From Phytophthora sp. 'mugwort' (lineage: Eukaryota > Oomycota > Peronosporomycetes > Peronosporales > Peronosporaceae), in assembly GCA_033558025.1 (NCBI GenBank), contig JAUCEF010000012.1, positions 3,162,001 to 3,226,000 on the forward strand: a stretch of DNA of 64,000 nt. The letters are read 5' to 3'. Position 1 is the stretch's first letter; every line of letters starts with the position of its first letter. A program made the translations under genes and the position numbers. Positions 43,704 through 53,926 of this stretch are shown here, piece by piece. Below the pieces are notes generated by a model that was not told the origin of the DNA, made no database searches, and worked only from the letters and a program-made list of their open reading frames with translations.

Positions 43704-43820
43704 TGAATAACAAGTTGAGTTTTATATTCGACTTTGTTAGTTATGTTGTTTATTTATTCCTACAAGCGTGTACTATTCCTATCCAGTGTCGACCGGCTTA
43801 CACCGGGACGACTCGTGACA
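43704..43820 (+). repeat. Gypsy-2 right LTR (117 bp)
   Basis: Matches 33971-34087 at 116 of 117 bases. No purine-rich tract precedes it, which is unusual for a 3' LTR. Confidence 0.88.
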
Positions 43821-46303
43821 CATGGGGGAATCTCCGAGCAATTTAGATGATTCGCGACTCTATCATCTCGACTCAATTTGGAGTTGCACCCAAGTCTGGT
43901 CAGCCGTTTGTACTTGCCGAATATTGTAGTCGTCGAAACAGGTACAGTAAAGGGCTCAAAGCGGAGCCCATTAGACCTCCAAATTAGAATTCGACCACTA
44001 CGTTGAAATGTATGCAACTAAGGAACACAGCAGTGTATCCCCTGAGTGCGTGCACGCATCGCACGAATACTCTCGGCTTTTCACTAAGCCCCCCCCCCCC
44101 TTGTTATTCCGCAGAATGTCATCTCCCAACTGAAAATCGCGGATTGCGCTACTTCCAGTACTCGGACGCGACAGGTGCGACTCCAGACAGAAACGGGGGC
44201 GTTGGGAAGCGACTCCACCGACATCCATCCACTGGGCATTAACTTTTTATTAGTCCGATTCTAGGCTTGAAAATTGAAATCAGGTCATTTAGTCAAAAGC
44301 AGACCAACAAAGAATCACGTTATTTGTGCTAGCTATGGTGGCATAAGGTAAATAAAATATCTGGGATCGTGTAGTGTACATAAGACACTCGACTAAATGC
44401 ATACCGATTATGGAAGTCCCGTCCTATTTAGGCAAATAGGCCCTACCGTGCATGGTGGGCAGCTTCTGATTAGGAGGTATCAGGTGTCACGTTAGTACCA
44501 CGTGGGACTCGCTTAACTCGGATCAACGAATTGTTCGAATTTCGTTGGTGTCGACGAAAGATGACCAGAGGGCGATAGTGATAAAGTACAGTTAAACGGG
44601 TGGGGAGGGCAGCGTGGATCACGACGTATAAACTTCAACAGGTACATGGTGCGCTTGGAAATTAATCCGGCAAAGTATGTTAAGTTAGGTATATTAGCAT
44701 AATAGTCATAATGCCCACTACTAGCAGGAGTCTGAACAATCATTCGTCGGAATCAGTTGAAAGCCATTGGATAAGAGAGGGCAATGTCCTCATGCGACGT
44801 AATGTGGTCCAAGCGTCGGCTTCTCGGCCGAGTGCGCAACGGTTTGGGAACTGGAAGCGCTGCCGAAGAATCATTTACTGTCTCAGAGCGCTTGTGGTCG
44901 CCGCGCTGTCCTACGGCGGCTAAATTGTCGGCACTCCAACGGCGTCGTACGATGAGTATTGCGGCATAATGCCGCCGGCATTGAAAGCGAGATTCACGTT
45001 TCGATTCTTTGCCGTCAATTTGGAAAGCATGACGAATGTCGAGTGCTGTAGCCGAGGCTGCTACCTCGGCAGTATGAACGCTTCCAGCAGCAAAAAACTG
45101 TCCCAGTTGAAACATACCAGGGGCTGCTGCACGGACGCTGCCGCGTGCGCGGCGTGTAGTATCGTTACCACGAAGAAATGTGCAGGAAAGTGTGTGTCCG
45201 GCGCGCTCGAACAAACTGTCTCCCTTAGTACTATAACAACAGAGACAAATAATCGGCTGTAAAACCAGCCACCCGCACAACGCCGGGTGTATGCCGTGCT
45301 CCCATGGTGACTAATTTTGATATGTAAACGGTCCTGGACGCGTCGGCCTCGCGCTTCCCAGACGGTGTGAATCGCGCCTACGACGATCAGAGACCCTTTC
45401 CGGACTTCCGCATCTCGTGCGGCCTCGGCTGCTCCAACATTGAGCCTCGGCTGCGCTCGCTCTCTGCAAATTTACCAGGACCTTCTCGGATGCAATGAAC
45501 GACACACAGAAAATACCACCTAACAACGAAGCTCAAAGTCCGAAGGTGCATTTTTATCGAGGTGACTGCCATTTTAGTAAAAAGTAACAAGCAAATTTCA
45601 ATGTCGGGACCAAAGTCGCCGCGGTGTCGCCACTTTGCACCTCCCGAAATAGCCGACGAGTGTGTCACCCAGGGAGTCCCGCAGCCACACGAATCACCGC
45701 CGTTTCACAACTGGGGGCGGCACAACTGGTGACAGGCAGCTTCAACCAAGTCCTCGTCGCCATATCGCCCCCTCATACAATGGGGACGGTTGTTGTACCC
45801 ATCCCGATTGTAGCCACTGTATGTAGTCGCATTTGTCGGCACAAAAGTTCCGTCCACCACCTCAAATGCGCGGGCTCCGCTGACAGATGAACCCAATCCC
45901 ATCAATATGGCATCGCTGAAGGTCTCCACTATCAGGGATGGCTGTACTCGGGCAGCTCCGTCTTGCGCTGGTTAGCACAGACGGTGAACTTTTCGACATG
46001 TTGGGGGCACGGATCCCCGAGCGTTCCAGGCCAAGCGTTGACGTCCGCTCGGGGATATCAGCACGTCCACGGTGATGGACGGCGCCATAGAAATCCTCGA
46101 TTCCACCAGAAATCTGGTGGCATCAATTCGCTTCAACGTTCCAGTCTCTTCACCGCCTATTAGCTACAACAACAGTTGTTGTGAGACCTCCGTCGTCGCC
46201 TCCTGTCAACGCTATACAAGAGACTTGACCCCGTGCAACGTCTTTCTTTCGACGGCTCATTCCACAACTTGTCCACTACGATTCAAGTGTCTAGACCACA
46301 TCC
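43821..46303. repeat. Dispersed unit, copy B
   Basis: The left part aligns with copies A and D (GGAATCTCCGAGCAA onward) but is interrupted by about 480 bases at 43,975-44,485. The rest aligns with copy C from 44,690 to the RWP-RK gene. On the minus strand it encodes matching peptides with C: KRESRFQCRR at about 44,975, MAVTSIKMHLRTLSFVVRWY at 45,500-45,575, ETFSDAILMGLGSSVSGARA, GTFVPTNATT and GYNRDGYNNRPHCMRGRYGD at about 45,700-45,930. The minus frames are broken, but their shared peptide content with A and C suggests a once-coding gene divergent from the RWP-RK gene. The family is unknown. Confidence 0.7.
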
Positions 46304-46792
46304 ATGAACACTATCTGCAACCTCCCTACCATCGTCACCTACACGCCGTGTCCGCTATCGCCACTGCCTTGCAAGTTCACGAACCCGACCACCCACATGA
46401 AAGTTAAAAAGGGGCGCAAAAGTCGGCGCGTCTACGACTTCGACTTCAAGACTCTGTCCCTGTACTTCCACATGCCGCAGAAGCAGGCAGCCAAGCTCCT
46501 GGGTGTTGCCGTCATCACCATTAAGCGCTGTTGCAAGCGCCACGGCTTCAAGTGGCCCTACCGCGCCAACAAGTACAAGAATGGCAACAGACCCATCTTG
46601 TCCGTCAAAGGCCGGGCCTTCCACGAACTGCCGCTCGACTGTCTCAAGGTAGAGGAGGCGATGAGCGAGTGCGATACGGACACGGAGAGTGTAGATTACG
46701 ACGAGCAGGTGAAGAAGGACTTCTGCGAGACCGTCTTTATGCTTAAGCAGTCGTTCATCGTGGAGGAGACTGCTGACGTCCTGAAGTATTAA
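46304..46792 (+). CDS. RWP-RK domain protein 2
   Basis: A 162-residue protein from the ATG at 46304, which is conserved in copy C. Residues about 37-90 form the domain: basic KKGRKSRRVYDFDFKTL, helix MPQKQAAKLLGVAV, then ITIKRCCKRHGFKWPYR, with KWPYR in place of RWPxR. The C-terminal half is acidic (SECDTDTESVDYDEQVKK). The role would be DNA binding in transcription control, by analogy with the family. Its N-terminus holds several Thr/Pro residues. The ORF is intact and nearly identical to gene 3 at 55140, so the two are recent duplicates together with their 5' flank. Confidence 0.78.
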   Translation: MNTICNLPTIVTYTPCPLSPLPCKFTNPTTHMKVKKGRKSRRVYDFDFKTLSLYFHMPQKQAAKLLGVAVITIKRCCKRHGFKWPYRANKYKNGNRPILSVKGRAFHELPLDCLKVEEAMSECDTDTESVDYDEQVKKDFCETVFMLKQSFIVEETADVLKY

Positions 46793-48249
46793 ATATCATC
46801 GAGTGCTAAAAAGAAGCAGTCTCTCTATCAAAGCGTTTCTACAGAAACACATTTTGGTGCATTATAAGTACGATGGCTAAGCTGCTACGAGTGCATCGAA
46901 AACAGCGAGGGTAAGATCACCCAATGCATTCACGACCCGTCAATTAGGCGGGAATGCTTTTTAAGCAAGTGCAGCAACAATTTGTTTAGACACCGCGCAG
47001 CGCAGCGAGCGACAGAGGACAGATGGTATAAAAATCACAGAAGAGATCCAACGCACGGGTGCACCATAATGGCACGACGGCATCAGCTTTGATTCAATTC
47101 ATGTCTGCACCAAAATCTCGCAAGGCAAAAAAAATCATTTGGGATTTATTGTAGGATTTGGGTACTAATTAGGTTACTTATCCGACTCGGTACTAAAACG
47201 CTGAGGTGAGCCTCAAATAAAAAAAAACGCTGAGGTGAGCGACAGGTAAATACAGTATATATCCTTATTGTAACGACAGACAACGACCGGCAAATCCCCC
47301 CGACAGTGTATTACGCAGTGGTACTCCAAGGTCTGTATCGAGAAAATATCAGACCTTTTTAGCTAATCAAAATTATGAAATGTTTGCGTACTTTCATATA
47401 AACTGATGTTTGCCTTAGAGCCGAATGTAATCACGCACTTTCAAAAGCCTAAGATGCCCCGGGAGCAGCCCTAGCTTTAGTTGCAATAAGTACGCGGATA
47501 AAATGGACATTACTTTTAAAAAGAACCCTATGGCTGAAGTTTAACCCCAATATATTGGATTAAGAACAGAATCAATTCCACCTAGCTTATTACTATTATT
47601 TAAGTTCCCATAAGTGCTGTCCTGGGTCAAATGCGTACCGAAATCGGCCGACAAGTGCCTTTTTGTCCTTATTACATAACTTATGGGGTAGAATAACACT
47701 TTATTTGCTTTGTTTTGCACATTTAGGTTTGACTATGTGCATTACCGTTTTCTTGGGATCTGTCAAATCGGTTTATGAGCCTCTAAGTTTTAGTTTTAAC
47801 CAATTAGGTGTATTTATTCCGATGTGGCGTATTTTGCTGTCGGTTATAAAATTTGGTCTTTAACTATGGCGGATGGAGTTCATCAGGTGGCGTATTTGCC
47901 GGTCGTTGTCTGTAGTACATGTAGCGAAATCCTGTGTAGGCTTTCGCTGGTGATGAGCTCTTGCAGTTAAATGCAATCGGAGCCACTGCTGCGAATCATT
48001 GGGGCGGAACTTCGCTCCATAACTCCAAATTTATAAATTTCAGCAACATGTATTGTTCAGTCGAGGTTGTTGATGTTGGAGGCAAATGCCGAAGTGAGTA
48101 GATTAAAGTTACCTACTCTGTTGTCCACCTAGCCTTCCTTGTCCTTCTGAAGTCACTGCTCACCATCCATGGCTGTTCAGCCAATAGGAGGAGCGTTCCT
48201 GCGGTTCAGCATGGACCGATCCGCGGACTACTTACCGTAGTGAACCGTG
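46793..48249. other. AT-rich, gene-poor interval
   Basis: No domain recognised. A 14-nt direct repeat ACGCTGAGGTGAGC occurs twice around 47,200-47,240, separated by an A-rich stretch. A hydrophobic 66-codon frame at 47663-47863 has no further support and is not called. Confidence 0.4.
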
Positions 48250-49150
48250 CAAGAGCGGTGCTATTACAACACCCCCACTCACTGCTACGGCACGGTGACC
48301 ATGTCCTTGATGACAGTCGCTTCACGCAGGAACTTGAATGGCTTAGTTCACAGTCCCTTGGTCAGTATGTCCGCCAGTTGATGCTTCGTATCGATGTAGT
48401 CAGCCTCGAGCGTTCCACGTTCTCGCGGATGAAGTGGTGGCGTATATCCACATGCTAGGTTTGTGTGTGATATCCTTCATTGCTTGCCGGTGGAATAGCA
48501 CCTTGGTTGTCTTCCCAGACAAGCGTTCCTCCCATTTGCTCGCGACCCATGTCCTTCAGCATGCAACCATAGCACCTCTTGCGTGCAAAGGCTTAGAGCC
48601 ATGTACTCGGCTTCCGCAGAGCTGAGAGTAACCGTTCTCTGGTACTTCGACTTGAATATCACTGGAGCGTTTCCAATCATCACCATGACACCAGACACGG
48701 AACGTCGGTCATCACTGTTACTGCCCAGTCAGCATCCGTGAACGCTTCGGCAGTAACCGCACCGGAACCTCCTTGGTGCACAATGCCATGCTCACGAGTC
48801 GACTTCAGGTATCGTAGATGGCAAATGGCTGCTTTCCAATGCTGCGATCCTGGGTTCTAGAGGAAGCGTGACAACTACGTCACCACATACGCGAGGTCCG
48901 GTCGGGTACAAGTCATGATTACATCAGACACCCGATCAAGGAAGATACGGTCTTGACCTCATCCAGCACGTTTCTTCTCAGTAGTAGGTGACAGCAACTT
49001 CGATAGCTTCACGTTGGCAGCGCATGGGTTCTCAACGATCTTTGCGTTCCGCTGGTTGAAACGTTCCACCACATCATCGATGTACCGAGTTTGATCATGA
49101 GCGTTCCGGCGTTCTTGTCATAGTCGATCTCCATGCCCAAGATCGGTTCG
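48250..49150 (-). pseudogene. Copia-3: RT/RNase H remnant
   Basis: Minus-strand frames carry the end of the copia polyprotein. The clearest is 48477-48698 with SGVMVMIGNAPVIFKSKYQR and LSSAEAEYMALSLCTQEVLW (RNase H). Preceding it toward 49,150 are short pieces in changing frames, including EPILGMEIDYDKN at the polymerase end. Gag, integrase and LTRs are not recognisable. It is separate from Copia-1, -2 and -4. Confidence 0.8.
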
Positions 49151-49170
49151 GTCGGTCCGATGACATGGGG

Positions 49171-49623
49171 CTGTAGTCAACTTATCATTTATTTGGAAAC
49201 CTTTCGCCCCGGAGGGGCCACAAGGCGTAGAGAGGAATCTCCGGGCAAGTTAGATGAATCGAGACTCGATCACCTCGACTCAACATGAAGTTGCACCCAG
49301 GTCTGGACGTTTCAACAGCCGTCGGGACTTGCCGTATATTGTTGTCGTCGGAACAGGTAGAGTAAACTTTACTGTAAAGCGCTCGAAGCGGAGCCCATTG
49401 AGCGGCATCGAGTGCCGCCTTAGTACCACGTGGGACCCGCTTAACTCGGATCAACGAATTGTTCGAATTTTGTTGGTGTCGACGAAAGATGACCAGAGCT
49501 CTGAGAGGGCGATACTATCGCCACTAGTGATAACTGTCAAACGGGTGGAAAGGGCAGCGTGAATCACGGCGCATAAACTTCAACAGGTGCATGGTGCGCT
49601 TGGAAATTAATCCGGCAAAGTAT
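49171..49623. repeat. Dispersed unit, copy D (left part only)
   Basis: About 450 bp matching the left parts of copies A and B, from TGTAGTCAAC through GAGAGGAATCTCCGGGCAAG and CCACGTGGGACCCGCTTAACTCGG to CCGGCAAAGTAT. The remainder of the unit is absent, so this part may exist on its own. No terminal inverted repeat was found. Confidence 0.75.
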
Positions 49624-50261
49624 ATTTATTCAGTTCTCCGGATTTTATCCAGAGTTGTTAAGGCGATACGAGTGCCAGTACTAATCACTATAGAAACAAT
49701 AGCTTGTATATCTTTATTCTTTTTCGTTACCTATTTGCTCCAAAACGTCCTTACATTACCTTTATAATTTGGTACCTGTATGGATTGCATAATTTCAATT
49801 ATGAATGTTGCTTGAGTCGTTTACGGTCAACCTTCGTGCAACATAGCAACGCCGATAGCAGCAATATGCACGTATTTCTATTATAAAAGAACACAAAAAT
49901 TCTTGGGATGGTTGCATAAGAAAGTTTCTTTAATATGAAAGAACCAAAAGCTTCCCCCTGGTATTTTGGTATTCTTTGTCATTGCTACATTGACCAGCCA
50001 AGAAGACACCATCTCACAAGAAGGAAACTAGGCACAACAAGCAGGCTAAGCACAAGACGCAGACTAAGCACAAGAATCAAGCAAAGCATTGATGTGCAGC
50101 AACTTCAGCAAGCTCACGCAGCAGAGCTGCGTGAAGAAACCTTCACCGGTCGACGCTATGCGTTTTCGGGTAGGACTCGGAGGATTCTCTCGTGGTGTTT
50201 TTCGTCTGAACGACTAAACTTCATTTCCATTGCTAACGATAAAAACAAAAGGTATTGGGAT
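49624..50261. other. AT-rich interval left of MULE-2
   Basis: No recognisable gene. A degenerate repeat with units like AGGCTAAGCACAAGA occurs at about 50,030-50,085. Confidence 0.4.
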
Positions 50262-50270
50262 TAGGGATAT

Positions 50271-50293
50271 GCGTCCCGAATACGCGCCCAAAC
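50271..50293 (+). repeat. MULE-2 left terminal inverted repeat (core)
   Basis: Pairs with 53647-53669 at 22 of 23 positions. Similar GTCCCAAA motifs recur just inside (about 50,305). Confidence 0.8.
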
Positions 50294-50481
50294 CCAAAAT
50301 TCTGTCCCAAATATGTACTTTATATGTTTGCTTTGGGATCAATTTTAGGCACGAATAACCTGGCCAGCACTAGTTCAAAAATATAGTGTCCTAAAATAAG
50401 CAACATGTCTTGCAACTTAAGCGCAACATTCGTGAAACTTAAATTTGAAGAGCCGTTTCCACCAAGAACCATTATTATCTG

Positions 50482-51843
50482 GTGGCACGCAGCTCGTCAC
50501 ACACAGCAAGTCAGACCGCATTTTTAGTAATGGAGCGTAACGGCTTCACATACCCCGTCAAGGGCAGATACAACGGCACTATATACTACGTATGCAGTCA
50601 CTTCCGCTCTGCGAGGTGCCCCGCTCGTCTAACCGTTAAGTCAGACGGTACTATCGCAGAATCCAACACTCAGTCATGCACACGACCTGTGGAGGTCGTA
50701 GTGGAAGCCACTGAGGAGATGCGTGAGGTCATGGAGTCGATGGCTACCTCCCCTTCCCGTCTTTGGAAGGGGGCGGTCGCGCACCGTCGTCGTTAACACG
50801 GCGCTGACGCAAGCCTCCGCTATATGCCTCGTCACACGGCCGGGTCGTTCATCAAAAACTTGCGGAAAGAGCTGACGGGTGGTGACGTTTTTCGTGCTAT
50901 CGAGATGGAGCCTGCGGTGTTCGTGTCTCCAAATGATCAACGACCGTTTTTGCAATCTCACTACGCTTACGCGAAGGCTGGTACAATAAGCGCATGATTG
51001 GATTTGTCCAACCCGACCTGCTTCGTCTGCGCAAGTATCCCAAGAATCCGCTCTTTCTCGACTACACGTTCAAGGTTTGTTCGAAGCCGTTTCCCAGCTC
51101 GCTATTGTAATGGGCTACGATCCCGCCTACGATCTCTACCTGCCCATCTTCTACATGCTGCTTCTGGACAAGCACCAAGAAACGTACTGGCACCTACTGG
51201 ACAATGTCATCATGCAATGTGACCTCCAAATTGACCCTCGCTATGTCACCTGTGACTTTGAGCTGGGCCTATTAGGCGCTGTACGCCAGCAATTATAGGG
51301 TGTACCTTCGTAGGATGCCTTTTCCACTGCAAACAGGCGCTACGGCGAAAGTTGATTAACCTGCGCATTCCCGCGGATACGGTAAGTTACGTCATGAGAT
51401 CTGGCGTAATAGATGTGCTAACAGTCATTCCGACTGACGAAATCGCCGAAAAGGGCATACTGTTCGTCCGCAGTCGCATTGATGAGACGGGACACCGTGT
51501 CAAATGGGACACGTTCTGGCGCTATTTCAACCGTACATGGATGCACAATTACGATCCAGCGATGTGGAACGACAATCGGGTTGCTGGAGACCACCAACAT
51601 CGTAAACCGCACGAACAACGCGCTCGAGCGGTTCAACAGAGACCTCAACTAGTCTTTCATCTCGCCTCATCCTAATTTACTGACGTTTATGGCTGTGATA
51701 AAGGAGAAGTCGAATAGCTACGTCGATCTTATTGAGGACATCCAACACAACCGCCAACGAGCTCCAGAGCACGGCAACCTCGTCAGCCTGATGATCCCTA
51801 ACGAGTATCACCGCTTTTGTGAAGATCTGGACCGAGACTAGTA
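50482..51843 (+). pseudogene. MULE-2 transposase
   Basis: The N-terminal frame 50482-50796 has a FLYWCH-like zinc finger (NGFTYPVKGRYNGTIYYVCS and CPARLTVKSDG). Next comes LRKELTGGDVFRAIEMEP at about 50,860. The transposase core follows: AIVMGYDPAYDLYLPIFYML, ETYWHLLDNVIMQCDLQIDP and YVTCDFELGLLGAVRQQ, where the Asp of CDFE is the second catalytic position. After a stop at 51,296, INLRIPADTVSYVMRSGVID and HRVKWDTFWRYFNRTWM complete the helical C-terminal part. Frameshifts near 50,795, 51,000, 51,085 and 51,300 inactivate it. Confidence 0.82.
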
Positions 51844-52022
51844 CGCTTGTACAATCAGCAAAACGCTGCTAGAGTTTTGATTAAACCATATACGGTAATA
51901 AACAAACTCTGAATTATGTCCCAAACTGTGCCCCGAACAGGCTGCTCGCAAATAGCGCCCAACGCCTCTACCCGAAAACGTCCCCAAAAGCTCGACTAAA
52001 ATTTCTCCTGGGGAGATTATTA

Positions 52023-52226
52023 CAGTGCCGGCACTAATTATAAGAACGGCACATTTTGTTTTGGCATTTTGGCCACTAGAACCGCTCGGATGCGTTGAGA
52101 ATTGGCCAATCAACGCAGCTCGGCGAGACGCGTCGATTGGTGGTCTCCATTTCGCATTCTGAGCTGGATTTACAAAACTGCAGAAAATAACGCCTCCGGG
52201 GGGTGGCAGAAAGTATACGAACGATG
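52023..52226 (+). repeat. Tc1-like left terminal inverted repeat (about 205 bp)
   Basis: Matches the reverse complement of about 53,390-53,596 with around 15 differences seen by eye. Much longer than the 20-30 bp of simple mariners. Confidence 0.85.
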
Positions 52227-52347
52227 ACGTATATTTCGTTTCTTACATGCTTAGTGGCATTGTTTGACTTTGGTTGGGCGTTGATTATGATAGGCACGAC
52301 GGCAGCACCGCGCCAGACAAGTTTCGCCTTCGGGGGAGGTCTGAGTG

Positions 52348-53346
52348 ATGCCAAGGCGGTCCGCGTTTACGGGAATCGAGCAGGGCCAGATGCTTGCCTT
52401 TCGAGACAGCAGTTGGAATCTACAGGCCATCGCAACGCAGCTGGGGCGGTCCAAGACTGGCGTGTACCAGTATCTGAAGGACCCCGAGGGGTACAACACG
52501 AAGCAACCCTCCGGCAGACCGTCTAAGATGACGGCAAAGGCGTCCAGACGTCTCCTTCAGGCGGCCCTCACGGGGAAGTTCAGTTCTTCTCAGCTGAAGG
52601 ATGACCTGGAGATGCCGATAAAGGCTCGGCGTGTCCGTGGTATTCTTCATGACACCCCGACGCTAAAGAACAAGAAACGAAGGAAGGCACCAGCTATTAA
52701 ACCTCACCACAAGGTGGAGCGGGTGGCATGGGCATATCCAAGGGCAAGATGGATGGAGACGTGGAAGATGGTTGTCTTTAGCGACGAGAAGAAGTTCAAT
52801 CTGGATGGACCAGATGGGTTCCAGTATTACTGGGACGATCTCCGCACCGAAGAGCAAGCCTACTCGAAGCACCACTCCGGTGGGGGGTCGGTCATGGTGT
52901 GGGGTGCGTTTTCCTCGCAGGGCAAGTCGAAGTTAGCAACTATTTCGGGCACCCAGAACAGCGTGAAGTACTACGTGCAGACGCTAGAGAAGTGCCTACT
53001 GCCGTTTGTAGAGGAGAAACACCCACTCTCATGCTTCTTCCAGCGAGACAACTGCTCGATTCATGTATCCAACTACACCAAGGACTGGCTTCAAGTACAA
53101 GAATTCGCCGTTCTACCGTGGCCTGCGCTGTCTCCAGACTTAAATCCGATCGAGAACGTGTGGGGGAAGCTAACTCGTCTCGTTTATCGCGGTGGCAAGC
53201 AGTACCAGTCCAAGGAAGACCTACCGCGCGCGGTTCTCAAGGCTTGGGATAAAATTGATCAGCCATACCTCGATATCCTCATCAATTCGATGCCGGATCG
53301 CGGTGCAACTGTTCTCAAGGATAGTGGCGAGAAGACTGTGTACTAA
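52348..53346 (+). CDS. Tc1/mariner transposase (DD34E)
   Basis: 332 residues from the ATG at 52348; the frame opens one codon earlier at a GTG. An N-terminal helix-turn-helix ([20 protein letters not shown] and [15 protein letters not shown], residues about 10-43) and a GRPSK linker are followed by the catalytic domain: D146 in [11 protein letters not shown]234 in [11 protein letters not shown] and E269 in [12 protein letters not shown]. There are 34 residues between D234 and E269. VMVWGAFS is the conserved central strand. Length and all motifs fit an active enzyme, which cuts at TA and needs no host cofactor. It is one of very few intact frames here, so recent insertion is likely. Confidence 0.93.
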   Translation: MPRRSAFTGIEQGQMLAFRDSSWNLQAIATQLGRSKTGVYQYLKDPEGYNTKQPSGRPSKMTAKASRRLLQAALTGKFSSSQLKDDLEMPIKARRVRGILHDTPTLKNKKRRKAPAIKPHHKVERVAWAYPRARWMETWKMVVFSDEKKFNLDGPDGFQYYWDDLRTEEQAYSKHHSGGGSVMVWGAFSSQGKSKLATISGTQNSVKYYVQTLEKCLLPFVEEKHPLSCFFQRDNCSIHVSNYTKDWLQVQEFAVLPWPALSPDLNPIENVWGKLTRLVYRGGKQYQSKEDLPRAVLKAWDKIDQPYLDILINSMPDRGATVLKDSGEKTVY

Positions 53347-53389
53347 CAATGCATAAGCAACGCCGCTAAGCATGTAAGAAACGAAATAT

Positions 53390-53596
53390 GCGCCATTGTT
53401 CGTATACTTTTTGCCACCCCTGGAGGCGTTATTTTCTGCAGTTTCGTCAATCCAGCTCAGAATGCGAAATGGAGACCACCAATGGACGCGTCTCGCCGAG
53501 ACACGTCGATTGGCCAATTTTCAACGCGTCTGAGTGGTTCTAGTGGGCAAAATGCCAAAACAAAATGTGCCGCTCTTATAATTAGTGCCGGCACTG
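53390..53596 (-). repeat. Tc1-like right terminal inverted repeat (about 205 bp)
   Basis: Reverse complement of 52023-52226. Inner end at about GCGCCATTGTTCGTATAC; outer end GTGCCGGCACTG next to TA. Confidence 0.85.
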
Positions 53597-53646
53597 TATG
53601 TCCAAAAACCGTGCCCAAGACCTTGATGTATTTGAGAAAATAATTG

Positions 53647-53669
53647 GTTTGGGCGCGTATTTGGGACGC
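53647..53669 (-). repeat. MULE-2 right terminal inverted repeat (core)
   Basis: GTTTGGGCGCGTATTTGGGACGC, the inverse of the left repeat at 50271-50293. Confidence 0.8.
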
Positions 53670-53926
53670 ATTCTCAGCTACCGGTTCTGGGGCCATTGCG
53701 ACATCCAACACGCCACAAATCCATAGCGGTCCTCGTTCTACATTGCGTTAACGCGAGTGAAAACAATGAGGCAGCTATATTTCATGGAGACGCTGACATT
53801 AGAGTTCCTGCAATACTTCAGACCGACGGACGAGGCCCTGGCAGAACCGCGAGCTTGTTTAAGATGGAACGAAGTCATAACACTACATAAAAATCCAGAG
53901 CTTTTCCGTGCCTTGGCATGGTAATG

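Larger units (their letters stand above)
33971..43820 (+). mobile_element. Gypsy-2: 9.85-kb Ty3/gypsy element with 117-bp LTRs
   Basis: Bounded by 117-bp repeats that differ at one position. After the left LTR comes CG then TGG, the usual start of a primer-binding site. On the plus strand follow gag, protease, RT, RNase H, integrase and a C-terminal tail. About 3.5 kb of additional sequence lies between the end of pol (40,179) and the right LTR, with antisense and sense reading frames. Flanking 5-mers (TGCGG and CATGG) do not match, so no target duplication is visible. Most frames are broken. Confidence 0.85.
52023..53596 (+). mobile_element. Tc1/mariner element, probably intact
   Basis: Starts CAGTGCCGGCAC and ends GTGCCGGCACTG, flanked by TA on both sides (52021-52022 and 53597-53598). 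The total is 1,574 bp, with terminal inverted repeats of about 205 bp and a single full-length transposase frame. It is inserted into MULE-2. Confidence 0.93.
50262..53680 (+). mobile_element. MULE-2 with a nested Tc1-like insertion
   Basis: GCGTCCCGAATACGCGCCC at 50271 onward is mirrored at 53647-53669 (one mismatch in 23), so these are the terminal inverted repeats. The interior encodes a MULE transposase. A Tc1-like element (52023-53596) lies in the right half. Outer boundaries are approximate because no target duplication is obvious. Confidence 0.75.

Noticed and set aside
44969..45262. Plus-strand Cys-rich peptide in unit copy B, with a partial counterpart in copy A
   Set aside because: No signal peptide is evident, the cysteine spacing is not kept between A and B, and the region is deleted in C; minus-strand peptides are better conserved.
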